Source of the DNA: Atriophallophorus winterbourni
Taxonomy: Eukaryota > Platyhelminthes > Trematoda > Plagiorchiida > Microphallidae
DNA length: 64,000 nucleotides
Assembly: GCA_013407085.1 (NCBI GenBank)
Contig: JACCGJ010019568.1
Coordinates: 1 to 64,000 of the forward strand
Direction: 5' to 3'
Of the stretch, positions 41,532-53,656 are shown piece by piece; position 1 is the first letter of the stretch, and each line of letters opens with the position of its first letter. The translations under genes and the position numbers were made by a program. The notes beneath the pieces are model-generated. The model saw only the letters and a list, made by a program, of their open reading frames with translations, ran no database searches and was not told the DNA's origin.

Positions 41532-42077
41532 CACTTGCGAAGTGTTCGTAATCGTCGTGTTTTTTTATACGCTGAGCGTTCTGTTTCTTTCCTCGTAATT
41601 GGCTGCTCTCAAGGTCACACGGCTTAATGTTCGGTTCTTCATTGGCACATACATGTCGTCCAATTGAAAGTGTTGATTCAAAGTCCGCGTTGTGGAGTGC
41701 CACGCTTCAAGTAATTCCCGTATGTGCTGCGTGCGTCCCCTTGCAATGACTCTGGTTCCAATACAGTTGAATTGCTCTCCTTGATCAACATGAATTGATA
41801 GTAGCGATTTGTAATCGTGCCTCCTCACCTCTGATTTGTATTCGCTCAGTCTGGTACCCAGTCGCCTTCCAGTTTGTCTAACGTAATGCATCTCACAATC
41901 CGCGCATGGTGTTTTTGTAGATTTAGATGTATCCGTATCTTGTTTCAGCTCTGGAATTGCTTGTTTTTGTGAAGCAATGTTTGGTTCGCGTTGTTCTTTA
42001 TTCTTAATCGCACTAGCAATGCTGTTCTCCGCTGCATCAGCCATCACTATAAATTCTTGATTCTCGAGTCTGTTCAC
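41532..42077 (-). CDS. Penelope-like GIY-YIG endonuclease end, copy 3
   Basis: The minus-strand frame 42077-41565 begins in the connector (KQAIPELKQDTDTS) and holds the endonuclease: CADCEMHYVRQTGRRLGTRLSEYKSEV, then RGRTQHIRELLEAWHSTTRTLNQHFQ. The Y-V-R for Y-V-G substitution and the absent N-terminal RT make activity unlikely. It is the same subfamily as 4526-4891. A pLTR follows directly, then the start of another copy's RT region. This is the partial tandem arrangement typical of Penelope-like elements. Confidence 0.78.
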
Positions 42078-42354
42078 TGGAAAGTGAATTTAATAGGGGG
42101 GGCATAATAGGAGTATACCCCTCAGTCTTCGTATCGCCTTTAATTATGCAGATATTCAAGCCTTTCTCCTACAATATTTGTTCAGCCTGCGACAGCTTCC
42201 TTTTCGAATACATGCTGGATTCAAGGATTTATGTTTAAAAAAGCAAACACTTTACAACACCATAGGATTTCGGTATTTATGAGAATGTGAAAAATAATAA
42301 TAATATTTATAAAATATTAAATGTACGGCAGAGAGTCTACAACATGTTATACAA

Positions 42355-42495
42355 ATGGTGTTCGCTGAGCTTGCGTAGTTGTTGTTGGGCGTTTCGCATC
42401 AGGCTAAATGATCTCATCAGCAAAACTTCTTTTGAAGCTCGGCGAATACCATTTGAACAGTATATACACACGAATATTTTCCTCTATTGCTGAAA
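42355..42495. repeat. Penelope-like pLTR copy
   Basis: GGTGTTCGCTGAGCTTGCGT to TTCCTCTATTGCTGAAAG, the same ends as the 4401-5077 element. The hammerhead-like core lacks one base (GTTTCGCATCAGG). Confidence 0.75.
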
Positions 42496-42599
42496 GTACG
42501 AAATGTTGAGTTAGGGAATTTCAAAGGATTATAGATGCACGGTGAAAAAATAACTCGCAATCAACACGTTCTCTCGCAATGTAGAGGGATAGGTCGTCT

Positions 42600-42870
42600 G
42601 CGTGTTACTATCTAATTACACTCTTGAAAAAAGTGTATTATGGGTGTTTTGGTAGACAATTTTATAAGTAAGAATAATATCGCGGCGAATCCTCAGTAGT
42701 GTAAGTTCAAATAGACCCAGACGTCACAATCTTTCAGTCTAAGGAACACTGCGAAGACCCATTGTCCCTCAATGATAAATTTTTTCAGTGACCAAGGTGT
42801 CCAGAACTCTATCGCATACTCAAGATTAAAAAATGCATGGTATAAAAAGCTCATAGCCGTACAACATCAT
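42600..42870 (-). pseudogene. LINE RT C-terminal scrap
   Basis: The minus strand reads YAIEFWTPWSLKKFI in the position of the conserved LEYAVQVWSPWLKKDI segment of CR1-type elements, then decays. A short (AT)n run lies at 42899-42920. Confidence 0.5.
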
Positions 42871-43339
42871 AGGATATTCGTATAAGGACAAATATGCAAT
42901 ATATATATATATATATATAGTTCAGTATTATATAGCCAGTGTACGTCAAAGCATACCTAGCATGCGGCTAGCTCGGTTGTACGCGGCTTCGGTTGGCATG
43001 CTGTTATTCGTACTTCCACTAATACATAAGCTGTGGTTCTTTTCTTCTGTTGTAAATTCCAGTTGTTGGGATCCAAGGTTTTAGGAGTATGGGAAATTTT
43101 TTTCCTATCTGCAACATTTTTCCCTTTCTGTTCAAGAGTCGGACATTGGTCGTTTTTCGAATTTCCAAAATATTTATGATCCGAGGCTCGATGGATTGTA
43201 GAAGCTGTGGATGAAATGGCGATTTCGGTGTACTAATTTAGGGCTACTCATTCTAAAATTCCTGTGATTTGCTTTTCAGTTGGTTCAAATTAATTCCATC
43301 ATACTTCTCGTTAAAAATGTTATATTTGGCCGTCATCTT

Positions 43340-43990
43340 TATATTCAATTCAAATCAATTCAATTTTAATGGACTAAAAATCATATAGCTTTACAAAATC
43401 CACAGAATAATATAGCAACAACGAATAATATAACAAGCAAAAATGGGATTATTTTGCTTACTCAGCTGTTTAAGAATAAATTAAAAATCCAAAGGGCAGA
43501 AATTGTCTTCGATTGGTGGGATAACAAATGTAGATGCATGGTGTTAAGATGTATAGTTTTCTTAGATGCATGCGTTTAGGGTCAAAAACGCATCAAGGCT
43601 TCTCTTGAAAGTTTGCTGATTTGGTGAGTTTAAGCATAATCTGGCAGCTTCTTCCAAGTAAAACAAACTCGCACGGCAAAAAATGTCGTCTGCAGTTGAG
43701 TCTCGAGTGAGGGACAGTTAGAATTAATGTGTGAGCTCTTGTATTTTGCCAGCTCCGTAGATTAAATAAGCAAGGGTGATTTTCGGTATTCAAATAATTG
43801 TCAACCAAAATCAACTCCCCTCTGAGACGACGACGTGGATAATCAAATAAATTTAGCGTTTTGATTCGCTCATTGTATGGTTTCCGTCTGAGTTCGGTGA
43901 CAAGTTTGGAAGCTCGATGAAATATTCGTTGCAAAGTCGCAACATCTTTTTTAAGCCATGGAGACCATGCTTGAACTGCATATTACATCG
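43340..43990 (-). pseudogene. 5'-truncated CR1-like LINE end
   Basis: The minus-strand frame 43934-43593 has LQRIFHRASKLVTELRRKPY, IKTLNLFDYPRRRLRGELIL and NCRRHFLPCEFVLL, parallel to LINE D 52.0-52.4 kb. The 3' end at 43340-43366 shows the ATTCAATTCAAATCAATTCA type terminal repeat. 43000-43340 and 44000-44600 hold nothing I can name. Confidence 0.7.
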
Positions 43991-44637
43991 TGGGTCTGTT
44001 GTTGGCCTCCGTCGGTCGATGTCGACCATGGATGTACATCACATCGCATGAATTTCATGTTTTGCAGCTTTTTGAATGACTAAACTGTCCGATTCGGGAG
44101 GAACAATCTTTGGATAGTATCACAAATCTATAAGATCCGGATTGAAGCGTTTAGAAGAAAAAGTAATATGAGAACTTAATTGGGAACACGTACCGTATTA
44201 AAGCAGCGCGCGCCACCCTAATTGCTTTGCAACATTAGGTAGTTCACCCTTTTCAGCGTTATCTGATCAATAAAGTAAATGCTAGGATTCTGTTTTATTT
44301 TAATACACAACTCTTATTTACCTGACCTCTCATCGTACTGGTGAAGAGAAATTGATTTTTATTTTTCCAGTATAATTCATAACGAGGTGCTTCCTAAATA
44401 CAACCTTGATGATCTTTTGCCGTCCAGATCGCTGAAGATATCTAACTGACAATAAGAAAAGACGTTTTGGCAGTGGTTGTTGTTTGTCTGCAGCTTTCCA
44501 TCTAAAAAAAATTCTGGACGCTCGATTGGCTCCTTAGCCACTTACTGTCCCGCTCAACTAAACTGAACTGAACTTATCTGGAACGGTTTGAACTTTGATG
44601 TCTCACCAAGGGTAAAATATTTGATTTAATTATTACT

Positions 44638-44900
44638 ACATATTTTCTTACTTCAGCAGGAAAATATGTTTATGCTCTGTTGAAAAATTTATCATTTCCT
44701 ATTTTACCATCCAATAAGACTTTCAATGAATTGAAATCAATTTTAATAGCTCATTTCACTCTTGAAATTTTGAAATTTCTGAAAGTGCTTGATTCACATC
44801 GTCGTGCTTATAAACAGCCCGCTGTAGCGATTTCTCTTGGTTTTAGGGGGCTCTTGATTCGGTCGATGGTAACGCATTATTTAATTCAAAAGTACGTTAA
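44638..44900 (+). pseudogene. Gypsy gag fragment
   Basis: YVYALLKNLSFPILPSNKTF then LKSILIAHFTLEILKF resembles the capsid segment YxLLRDLxxPxxPxxxxxxELxxLLxxHF of Gypsy elements. A different family from Gypsy-1/2. Confidence 0.5.
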
Positions 44901-45111
44901 CATATTTCGTGCGCTTTAATCCCATAGTTCTGAGCATGCTAATGTGTAGAATAGAATGTCAGAAAACTGTCCTACAGTTAGTGGTGCCCAATTTCTCCAT
45001 TTCTGTTCAATTTCGTAATTAACACTATAATGGATGCATGTAATGCCGGCATACCGACACCGTGCATTCAGCTATATCGTGAAAAGAAACTTCTTAATTT
45101 AAATTATGCCG

Positions 45112-45350
45112 TGATTATGCTGTGATGTCGGTAATGGGAAAAACATTAGGCCAGCGAGCGAAACGGTTAATGCAAGTGAGAATATTTGTGATACCGATGG
45201 ATACAGCAAGAGGGCCGATTGAGTCTATGTGCACATGTTGTAAACATTGGTATGCTTGAGGGAAAGATCCAGGGGCGCTGATTTTATGGCACTGGATTTC
45301 AGTGTGTTGACGCTGGGTGCAAGATTGGGTCCACAATTAAATATCTATCT
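45112..45350 (-). pseudogene. Gypsy integrase core fragment
   Basis: The minus-strand frame reads VHIDSIGPLAVSIGITNILTCINRFARWPNVFPI, the first-Asp region of a Gypsy integrase, with Asn where the second-strand Asp is usual. Possibly the same dead element as the gag scrap, rearranged. Confidence 0.6.
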
Positions 45351-45373
45351 GCATGTTCGGCCAAACAAAACGA

Positions 45374-46690
45374 TCACTGATCAATTTGCGAGTGGCTCAA
45401 ATACCTGTGAGAGATAAACCATGGAGTTAGCCATTTCCATTTCATTTTAGACATTATGACAGCTTGATACTGTATTTTGTCTCCAGCAATAAGTTTAATG
45501 ACCTGGTTTCTTAGTTTTCTAAAGGTCTCCCATGTGGCATCGGTGGTTAACCAGCGATGGTTTCTCCAAGCCATATTTCGCAGTTTAATCCATTTCCGAG
45601 TGCCACTGTGGATTTTAAATTCGAATGCGTTTCCACACTGTTTTGGCAGGAATGCTGAGTTTGAGTTAATTTCTCGGTTAAGCTTGGTCAAAATGATACA
45701 CCACTGCTCTTTTACTCATATGCCTTCAATTTGCCAATCGTTAATCAAACTTAAGGCGTTTGATAATTTAGATAGGCATACCTTTCTGATGAAATTTGTT
45801 GTATCGTTTTTTGCTCTGCTCGACATAGGTAGTCAAAATTCAAGACCAAATGGTCGCTCGGTCCTAGCGGACAATCGTATGTCAGGACCCGAGGGTGATG
45901 AGATTGCGAATAGATGTCTTTCTTTTGTCGTATGTATTGTTCCTTCTTTCGGACCATGGAATATCAACATGAATACGAATATTCAGTGAATTGTTAGACC
46001 CAAGTAGGTAAGAATTCAGTAGTACGTTTTCCAGATCACGCTTATTTTCTAAGTTAACCCTCAACAGTCTGGGTTTATCCTGATGAGGTGAATCACGCCG
46101 TCTAGTTAAACGAGTCAATGCTAGCGGCACTACAGTTCCAAGTTTCATAAGTTCACACAGTTCCTTCCATTTTTCTTCATCATCTCTTTGACTGTCTTTG
46201 AAGAGAGTGCATTCAGGCTCAGGAACGTCAGTACAAATGACACTCAAAGAGTGTGCCTTACGATTGGTGAAGATGTTATTTCGTTTCTCCAAAGCATTAT
46301 CTGTTTGGGGGTCAGTTTGTTGTTTAACGACTCGCTTTTTAATCTCGAATTTTGTTGAATTTGTTTCAGACCTTTGCAAGGCACGCAGATCATGGGAACG
46401 GCTCAGTTGTTCTGAAATGCTGGGTCGAATGTCCGTATGTTCATCATCGTATTTTTTGCCTTCCTGCTTCCTTAGAAACGGAGATGAAACACGATCTCCA
46501 CACTCAAGACTTGGCTTCAGTTTGCTAATTAATAAGTCATTTATCAAACCTTCAATTCTCTGTATTCAGTCCTCTAAATTCAACACACCCATATTAGTTT
46601 CAGTCTGTGAGCTCGCAGTCGTCTTTGTACAGTTTCTAGGTTCAATTCTGCATACATGACAGATATAGCATACTCCTGGCATTTCATCGC
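45374..46690 (-). pseudogene. CR1-like LINE C1: ORF1 and endonuclease/RT linker fragment
   Basis: A PHD-finger end (CYICHVC) is near 46665, and an ORF1 frame at 46547-45882 has SLSVICTDVPEPE and PHQDKPRLLRVNLENKRDLENVLLNSYLL. Broken endonuclease end (LGPSDHLVLNFDYL, about 45870) and linker at 45691-45374 (GTRKWIKLRNMAWRNHRW) follow. The endonuclease body is deleted between them. Confidence 0.75.
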
Positions 46691-46764
46691 GGGGCCTTCA
46701 AATCGGCCGTGCACAAACGATTAATTTTCTCCACATTATTTTTCGTCATTTTTCTTAATTTGTC

Positions 46765-47690
46765 ATGTTTTCATATCAACAAAGGACGATTTTTAACGCG
46801 CACAGTTTAAAACAATTACGTGATGTCGTGTTTTCTAGTGAGAATTCTGATATAGAAAACTTTGGCTATGCTATTCGGGAAAAACTAGATAATATATTGA
46901 AACAAGCATTGAAAAAGAAAAGGAAACATCGTGCAGGCTGGCATGTCGCTCTTCGTCGACGTCATGACGTATCTAGAATGCCTATACCTTGTATTTTATC
47001 ATCTAACGTTCGTTCGCTGTGGTCCAAGTTTGGTGAAATTTCTCAACTGCTCAGTTCAAAAATTTCAAAGCATACAGGCATTGCCATGTTCCAAGAAACA
47101 TGGCTTCACTCGACAATAGAAAATGAGTTGCTCTCCATTGAAGGATTCAACTGTTTTCATCTTGACCGAACCTGTCCCTTGAGGAATCGTGGTGGCGGTG
47201 TTATCACATATATTCGAAATGACTGATGCTCATGCTGCAAACAGATTTTTACTTTTGACAAGGTTGAAATATCCTGCCTGGCTGTCGAATGTAAACCCCG
47301 ATATCTTTCTAATTTTCAATCCCTTATTTTGATAAATACTTATGTTATCCCAAATTGTCAATCTAACGTTTTTAATGCATTCATTGATGAACTTCTTATG
47401 AAACTTGCTCCTTTTCAAAATTCTTTGATTCTCTTAGCTGGCGACCTCAATGACTTTAATGTATCTATGTTTTCCCTATTGTCGCTCAAAAATGTTGTTC
47501 ATTTCTCAACTCGAGCTGAAGCATTTTTGGACTTTGCCCTAACGAATGCACCTCATCTGTTCCTCGCCCGCAAGTTTGCTCCAATTGGTAATTCTGACCA
47601 TTGCATTATCAAACTTCTCCCAAAAATTTATGGAAGAACTGGACATAGACACCTCACCCGCAGTAATGGCAAAAAGGTGACTTCTAGAGC
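46765..47690 (+). pseudogene. LINE APE-type endonuclease of another family
   Basis: Plus strand: ILSSNVRSLWSKFGEISQLL, AMFQETWLHSTIENE, then RGGGVITYIRND* at 47222. After a shift, a frame at 47329-47763 has LLAGDLNDFN, AFLDFALTNAP and IGNSDHCIIKLLP. Catalytic-type Asn, Glu and terminal Asp-His are visible. Truncated before RT. Confidence 0.75.
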
Positions 47691-47699
47691 TTGTCAGAA

Positions 47700-49025
47700 A
47701 GACAATATTTCAAGATTCAAGATTCAAGATTTTATGTTTGAAAAAGCAATTACTTTACAATAACCATGCAGTTGAACTATAGGTACAAGTGTATATGTGT
47801 ATAGAAAAATGTCAAAATCAAAATAATTCTGGTAACGATAGATTATAAATAGTTCGGGCATAATTTGGATTGGCTCTCAGGAAATCGTCTAGTTTTAATT
47901 TAAATATAGAAAAAGTGTTTGAGCTTACCAAATCGGCTGGCAGGGAATTCCAAGCGAAACAAATACGCACAGAATAAAAATACCTGCGACAGTTCTGATT
48001 AGAGTGGGGTATTTCCAACTTGCAGTTGTGACCGAGGTTGTTGCTGGATGTTCGTCGGTGAAATAGTATATCCAAAGGGTGGGAAACACTGTTAAGGATT
48101 TTGAATGTGAGGAGGAGGTCGGCTCGCAGTCTCCTTTGTGCAAACGTCGTCAGCTTCAGTTTACTTAGCCGGTCAGCGAATGGTAGGTTTTCGAGCCCAA
48201 TGACCAGCTTTGAGGCTCTGTGGTGTATGCGATCCAATATTGAAATGTCTTTTTGAAGCCATGGAGTCCAGGCTTGTGAAGCGAATCAGTAAGCGGGTGT
48301 ATGTACGTGTTCATCATCAGAGAAAAACATCTCTGGGAAAAACGTCCGAATATCCGCCTTAACACACCGAGCATCCGAGACGCGCGTTTGTAAACGGCTT
48401 CGCATTGTAGACCATTTTTCAGGCTACCGCAAATCCAGACACCCAGGTCTTTTCTTCTTTGGTGTACTCCAGGATATTGTTGCCAAGCTTGTATGAATGA
48501 GAAAAGCTTAGCACACGACCAATGTGCATGATTTGAGACTTCTGCATGTTTAGCGGTAGGTTCTTTTCAGATAACCACATTTGCACAGCATCCAAGTCAC
48601 TTTGAAGCACACTGCAATCCTCGGCAGTGCTGATTTTTTTTTCCATATTTTTATGTCATCTGCGAACAGAACCATCTTACTGCCGCGTGGTGTTGGCAGG
48701 TCATTCATATAGATCAGAAACAGTATCGGTCCAAGCACGGATCCCTGTGGAACACCGCTCGTGACGTCGATTTCCTTCGATAGTATACCGTCAACTCGAA
48801 CCCGTATATGTCTTTTGCTGAGATAGTCTCGCAGCAAGTCGTACAGTCCTCCAGCAATACCGTGTTTCTTTAGCTTGTTCAGCAGTAAGTTGTGATCAAC
48901 TCTGTCAAAAGCTTTAGAAAGTAGCATATCGGTCTTTCCAGATTGAGAGGCGCAAATTAAATTATCTATTTCACCAAAATAGATTTCTTTATCAGGCTTC
49001 AGTCCAAATTCGGGAGTCATATGGG
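47700..49025 (-). pseudogene. CR1-like LINE C2: reverse transcriptase end, 5'-truncated
   Basis: Minus strand. The frame 49020-48550 has SKAFDRVDHNLLLNKLKKHG, SGVPQGSVLGPILFLIYMND and the catalytic LFADDIKIW. Shifted frames continue to the C-terminus at 48237-47818 (RIHHRASKLVIGLENLPF). The 3' end is an ATTCAAG repeat (47703-47725). About two frameshifts; the FADD box is intact. Confidence 0.82.
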
Positions 49026-49419
49026 GTGGCTTTGCGTTCGATTGCTGATTGTGTGTTACAATTTAAGATGCATTTCTTGGTTAAGTTGATAGGGCTTCAT
49101 CAATCCGGACAGTATTTGAATCAGAGTGGACTGCATTTATATCAGTATTTCTGTAATCGCTAAGGTTTACATCTTTTGGGATTTTGTGTTTCCAGCATTT
49201 GCAGTTGGAACGTACAGTATCAACCATGGTACTCATCAGGAAGTTTATTTTTAGTCGACGCGGCCCATTACCTTTAATTTGCTGAGGAAGTCAGTCTGAA
49301 AGTATCAACGACAACGGCTTTTTCAAAGGAAATAATATCAGCCAGAAAACTCCATTGTCTGTAGTCATGCTCAGCTCGCTCGTTAGCCTCAGGATTGCCT
49401 GGCAGCTCTGGGACTCCGA

Positions 49420-50311
49420 GGATGATGAGTTTGCGATATGATGTCTTTCTTTTATCGTATGTATTGTTTATCCTTTCGGACCATGGAATATCAGCATGAA
49501 TACGAATATTCAGTGAATTGTTAGACCAAAGTAGGTAAGAATTTAGTACTACGTTTTCCAGGTCACGCTCATTTTCTCAGTTAACCCTCAACAGTCTGGG
49601 TTTATCCTGATGAGGTTAATCGCGCCGTCTAGTTAAACGAGTCAATGCTAGCGATACTACAGTTCCAAGTTTCATAAGTTCACACAGTTCCTTCCATTTT
49701 TCTGCATCGTGCCTTTGACGGTATTTGAAGAAAGTGCATTCGGGCTCAGGAACGTCAGTACAAATGATACTCAAAGAGAGTGTCTTACGATTGGTTGAGA
49801 TGTTATTTCGTTCCTCTGAAGCATTATCTGTTTTGGGGAATGAATGAATGAATGCACAAGCCTGATCCAGGCAAAGTGCCGTACAGTCAGAGACTGCACG
49901 TGGGCTAAGATACTGTCAGGTTGCCCAGGCCTAGACAGTTTTTTCGCCTTTCTGCTTTCCTAGAACCGGAGATGAAACACGATCTCCACACTCAAGTCTA
50001 GGCTGCAGTTTGCTAATTAATAAGTCATTTAACAAACCTTCAATTCTGTGTATGCTGGCCTCTAAATTCAACATTCCCATATTAGTTTCAGTCTGTGAGC
50101 TCGCAGTCGTCTTTGTACAGTTTCTAGGTTCAATTCGGCATTTCGTCCTTATTGATAATTGCAATAGCATCAGCAGTCAGGGTAACTCACACTTCATATG
50201 AAATTTATCTTGACAAATAAAACAAGTAGTGTGTCGGGCTTTGTGACCTACCGCCTTTCGACAAGTTTGGCACACGTGATCGCCATCGCTGGGCTTCGCT
50301 CGTAATGCCAT
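49420..50311 (-). pseudogene. CR1-like LINE C3 ORF1 fragments with a PHD-finger start
   Basis: The minus-strand frame 50311-50177 starts with Met and a PHD-type finger (DHVCQTCRKAVGHKARHTTC, FICQDKFHMKCE), then stops. Downstream pieces to 49420 parallel ORF1 of C1 closely. A family-S SINE sits in the middle. 50312-50860 holds nothing I recognise. Confidence 0.65.
49839..49938 (-). repeat. Well-preserved family-S SINE
   Basis: Minus strand with a (TTCA)n tail instead of (CATA)n and an intact 3' core. Inserted into LINE C3 ORF1, so among the younger copies. Confidence 0.85.
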
Positions 50312-50869
50312 GACGCCGGGGTGAAAATATTTATCGATCGATCTGTGTGGTAACTGGGTGTGCGCGCGTCGGCACGTAGGAAACGAAGTCGGGTCCGAAG
50401 CGGATTTAAGGTTGTTGGAAGTGGGTGAGTGAATAATCTCGCCACAGGAAAGGTTGGTAACGAAATTCGTCGTAGCTCCTTCAGATTGGGTCCGATTTTC
50501 CGTTCCAATGTGCCAAGCGAAGTGGGAAAACGAGCTCTATCGAATGGTGGGAAAGTCTATCTAATATTTAGTGTTGCACACAAACTTGACCGTGTAGGTC
50601 TAGTTTGGTTCAAAATGTAGAAAACTGATTTTTCTAAAATTGCTTGTTCTGCCTCCGGAAATGGTATGAACACAATGTTTGTGTTAAGAGGAACCCAAAA
50701 AGGTAAATTTTATCCAGATAGGACGAGATGGGAGTGAAGTAGATCCAAAAACGCAGGAGCACAGAATTAATCGACCGAGGTATTCTAAGCGTGTCTACCG
50801 CGACTGGCTAATGAACTCCGATGCTGTTGGCAATGTGGAGCAGACAATAACGAATGTCACATTTTGGAG

Positions 50870-51085
50870 CGAAGCGAAGTGCGAAGCGAATTTTCGAAGT
50901 GCCCTAACTGCCCTTCGCAATGGCGAATAGTATCAAAGCGAATATCCGAAGTGCACTTCGCTCAACTTCGATGTCCCCCAAAAACTTCGTTTTCGACAAA
51001 AAAAACCTTGCTATAAATTGCTATAATTCGCTAATATTCGTTTAAATTCGCTATTCTTCGCTGAAATAAAACGAATTGCAAATTA
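50870..51085. repeat. Iterated GCGAA / TTCGCTA low-complexity block
   Basis: Many near-copies of GCGAAG, then TTCGCTA and TTGCTATAA spaced at about 7-12 bp. Similar texture flanks the hAT-like exons at 51560-51650 and 63825-63890 (TAGCGAAG, TAGCAA). It appears to be the non-coding part of the same transposon. Confidence 0.6.
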
Positions 51086-51189
51086 AATTATTTTTTGACT
51101 GTGAAAGAATTTTTATTTGACAAGGGAGGACTTTTTCATGATCTTTGGCATTGGAAATATATAAAACATTCATTTCAAAGGCAATTAGG

Positions 51190-51831
51190 TTCCTCCTCTG
51201 ACTCGGTCTCTCAGACCGGGGTTCTGCACCTGGACCTGGTGCTGGAACTGGTCCGGCTGCCTCCAGTCAGAGGGGAGTAGGAACCCGCCGTGAGCTCCTG
51301 GGTGTCGACAAACTTGACATCCTCAAGGTTGGCCTCAGGGTCATCCTGGTCTTTGAGCTGCTGCTGACTTTGAGTGCTGGTACCTTCGCCATTGGTGAAC
51401 TCCTGGATGCGGAGCTTCATCCTCTTCATGTAGGGGAGCACTCTCTCGTAATTGTCATGAAAGTAGACGAGCTCCTGGACCCTCTCGTTGTTCAGAACAT
51501 GATCTGCCTGGGGATGTTGATCTTCGGGTCCAGCGACTGAGAATACCTGGAATAATAGCGAAGGTAATAACGATATATACCAAATTATAGTGATTTTTAA
51601 TCGAAAAATAGCAATATATAACAAAGTTTAAGCGAAGTATAGCAAATTCAAATTGAAATTATCTTTCAATTAAGAAGGTAACAACTTGTAATTGTAAATT
51701 TGTCATTTTAAATACCTGATAAAGTGGCGATTCTCCACATGGCTGAACGAAAGGTTGGCACCGGCAAGGTAGGCCATTGTCTCCAGGTTGGTCCTCAGCT
51801 GGAGAGGACTCGTCGGGTTCAAATTCAAAGT
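51190..51831 (-). pseudogene. hAT-like transposase C-terminal exons
   Basis: The minus-strand open stretch at about 51560-51218 contains ADHVLNNERVQELVYFHDNYERVLPYMKR-type sequence. It resembles the hAT dimerisation end, where a conserved xLxxExxxxLxFLxxN pattern occurs, then a Ser/Gln-rich tail. A second exon-like stretch lies at about 51831-51715 (ESSPAEDQPGDNGLPCRCQPF). Codons are richer in GC than the surrounding AT-rich introns. The identification rests on this pattern plus the BED-like exon at 63.9 kb. The body of the transposase is missing or displaced by LINE D and the BEL element. Confidence 0.45.
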
Positions 51832-51992
51832 AATTCAAAGTTTTAATGGTCCAAAAAGTAAATACTTTACAGTAACCACAGATTAAAAATATAGGGAATT
51901 CATAAAAACAACACAAATGTTTTATACACATGGAAAGTCAGCACGTGTATTCAGATGCAAGGTTGGGTTTGGTCAACATATACTTGTCAAGT

Positions 51993-53534
51993 TCAGCCTT
52001 GAACATTTTCAGGCTTGTTGCGCAAATGATATGTGGGGGGCAGGGAGTTCCATAGAAAACAGACTCTGACAGCAAAGAAAAACCTTCGACAATTTGATCT
52101 GGAGTGTGGAATAATTAAATTGTATCCATGCGATCTGCTACCACGTGCTTCTTGCCGATGAAACAGGTGTTTGAGTGGTTGATCCACTGTATGCAGAATA
52201 TTGAAAAGCAGGATCAAGTCACCCCTGAGACGACGGTACGAAAAGTCAAAGAGGTTAAGTGTTGCAATCCGCTCCTCGTATGGTCTGTTGTATAGCCCGG
52301 TCACCAGTTTTGTAGCGCGGTAGTATACCCGTTGCAGCAAGGTCATGTCCTTTTGTAACCATGAGGACCATGCTTGAACAGCATACTCCATTGTTGGTCT
52401 GATATAGGTGTTAATTATACGTGGGAGTATCTGTTTTGAGAAACGAACGAAGATCCTTCTGAGCAATGCTAAGATTTGGCAGGACTTTTTGTATACAACA
52501 GAACAGTGCCGTGAAGACTTCAGGTTACTGCTAATCCACACGCCCCGGTCTTTCTCTTCAGTAACCCATCAAAGTTGCTGAGATCCCAGAGAGTATGTGA
52601 ATTCGAATGATTTACCAACGTTTAACATTTTACATTTTTGGATGTTGAATGATAAGCAGTTCAGCAAGGACCAATTATGAAGTGCTTCGAGATCTTTTTG
52701 GAGAATTTGGCAATCTTCTATGGTGCGTATGCTAGTCCAGACTTTGATGTCATCCGCAAATAAAATGATTTTTCTGCGTACGATTTCAGGTATATCATTC
52801 GCGTACACGAGGAAAAGTATTGGCCCCAAGACTGAGCCTTGAGGTACGCCACTTGTAACTTCTACTGGGCTTGATAGTGCCCCATCAACTCTAACCCTTA
52901 TAACTCTACCAGTCAAGTAGTCCTTTATCCAGGCCAATAATCTGCCGCATACCCCGAGCTGCTCCAATTTTTGTAGCAGTATGCTGTGGTTAACACGATC
53001 AAAAGCTTTAGACATGTCCAAGTAACAAGCATGGATAGGGCATCCATCGTCCACGGCTCGAGTCCAATTATCAAGAGTTATGAGAAGATTGGTGAGACAG
53101 GAGTGTCTTGTCCTGAATCCGTGCTGTGCGATGGAAAGAAGCTTATTTTGTTCCAAGCGTTTGATAAGTTCGTCCGCCACAAGTCGTTCGAGAACTCTAG
53201 AGACCACTGGCAACAACGTGACTGGTCTGTAGTTAGACGCATCAGATCGGTTCCCTCCTTTGTATATCGGAGTGATTAGTCCACATTTCCAGTCATTAGC
53301 AACCGTGCCACAACTCAAGGACAGGTTGAAAAGGTCAGACAGTGGTGAGAATAGAGCATGGGCGCATTGCTTTAGGATGAATGGTGTTATTTCATCAGCA
53401 CCTGGGGATTTTTTTGTATTAAACCCGCGTAGCTTTACCAGGACACTCTCGGGTTTTACAACGATTTCGTGTATTGTATTCTGCGACCTGAATGCAGGTA
53501 TATCGTAGGATACGCGCTCGTTAGGGTAGAACAC
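51993..53534 (-). CDS. LINE D reverse transcriptase (one in-frame stop)
   Basis: RT of a CR1-like LINE in two frames separated by one stop near 52569: 53534-52569 and 52541-51993. Motifs: NTKKSPGADEITPFILK, CGLITPIYKGGNRSDASNYRP, QHGFRTRHSCLTNLL, LDMSKAFDRVNHSILL, SGVPQGSVLGPILFLVYAND, LFADDIKVW (catalytic FADD intact). C-terminal TEEKDRGVW, YIRPTMEYAVQAWSSWLQKD and RSNCRRFFFAVRVCFLWNSLP follow. Confidence 0.9.
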
Positions 53535-53656
53535 TCTAGAGTAAAATTGAGCGAGTTCGTTAGCGGCTTCGAGAGCTGTGAATGTAGTTCACACCTGGCT
53601 TTACCCTGGCCTTTCTGTTCACGATCCGGAAGAGGAGCTTCGGATATCTTTAAATT

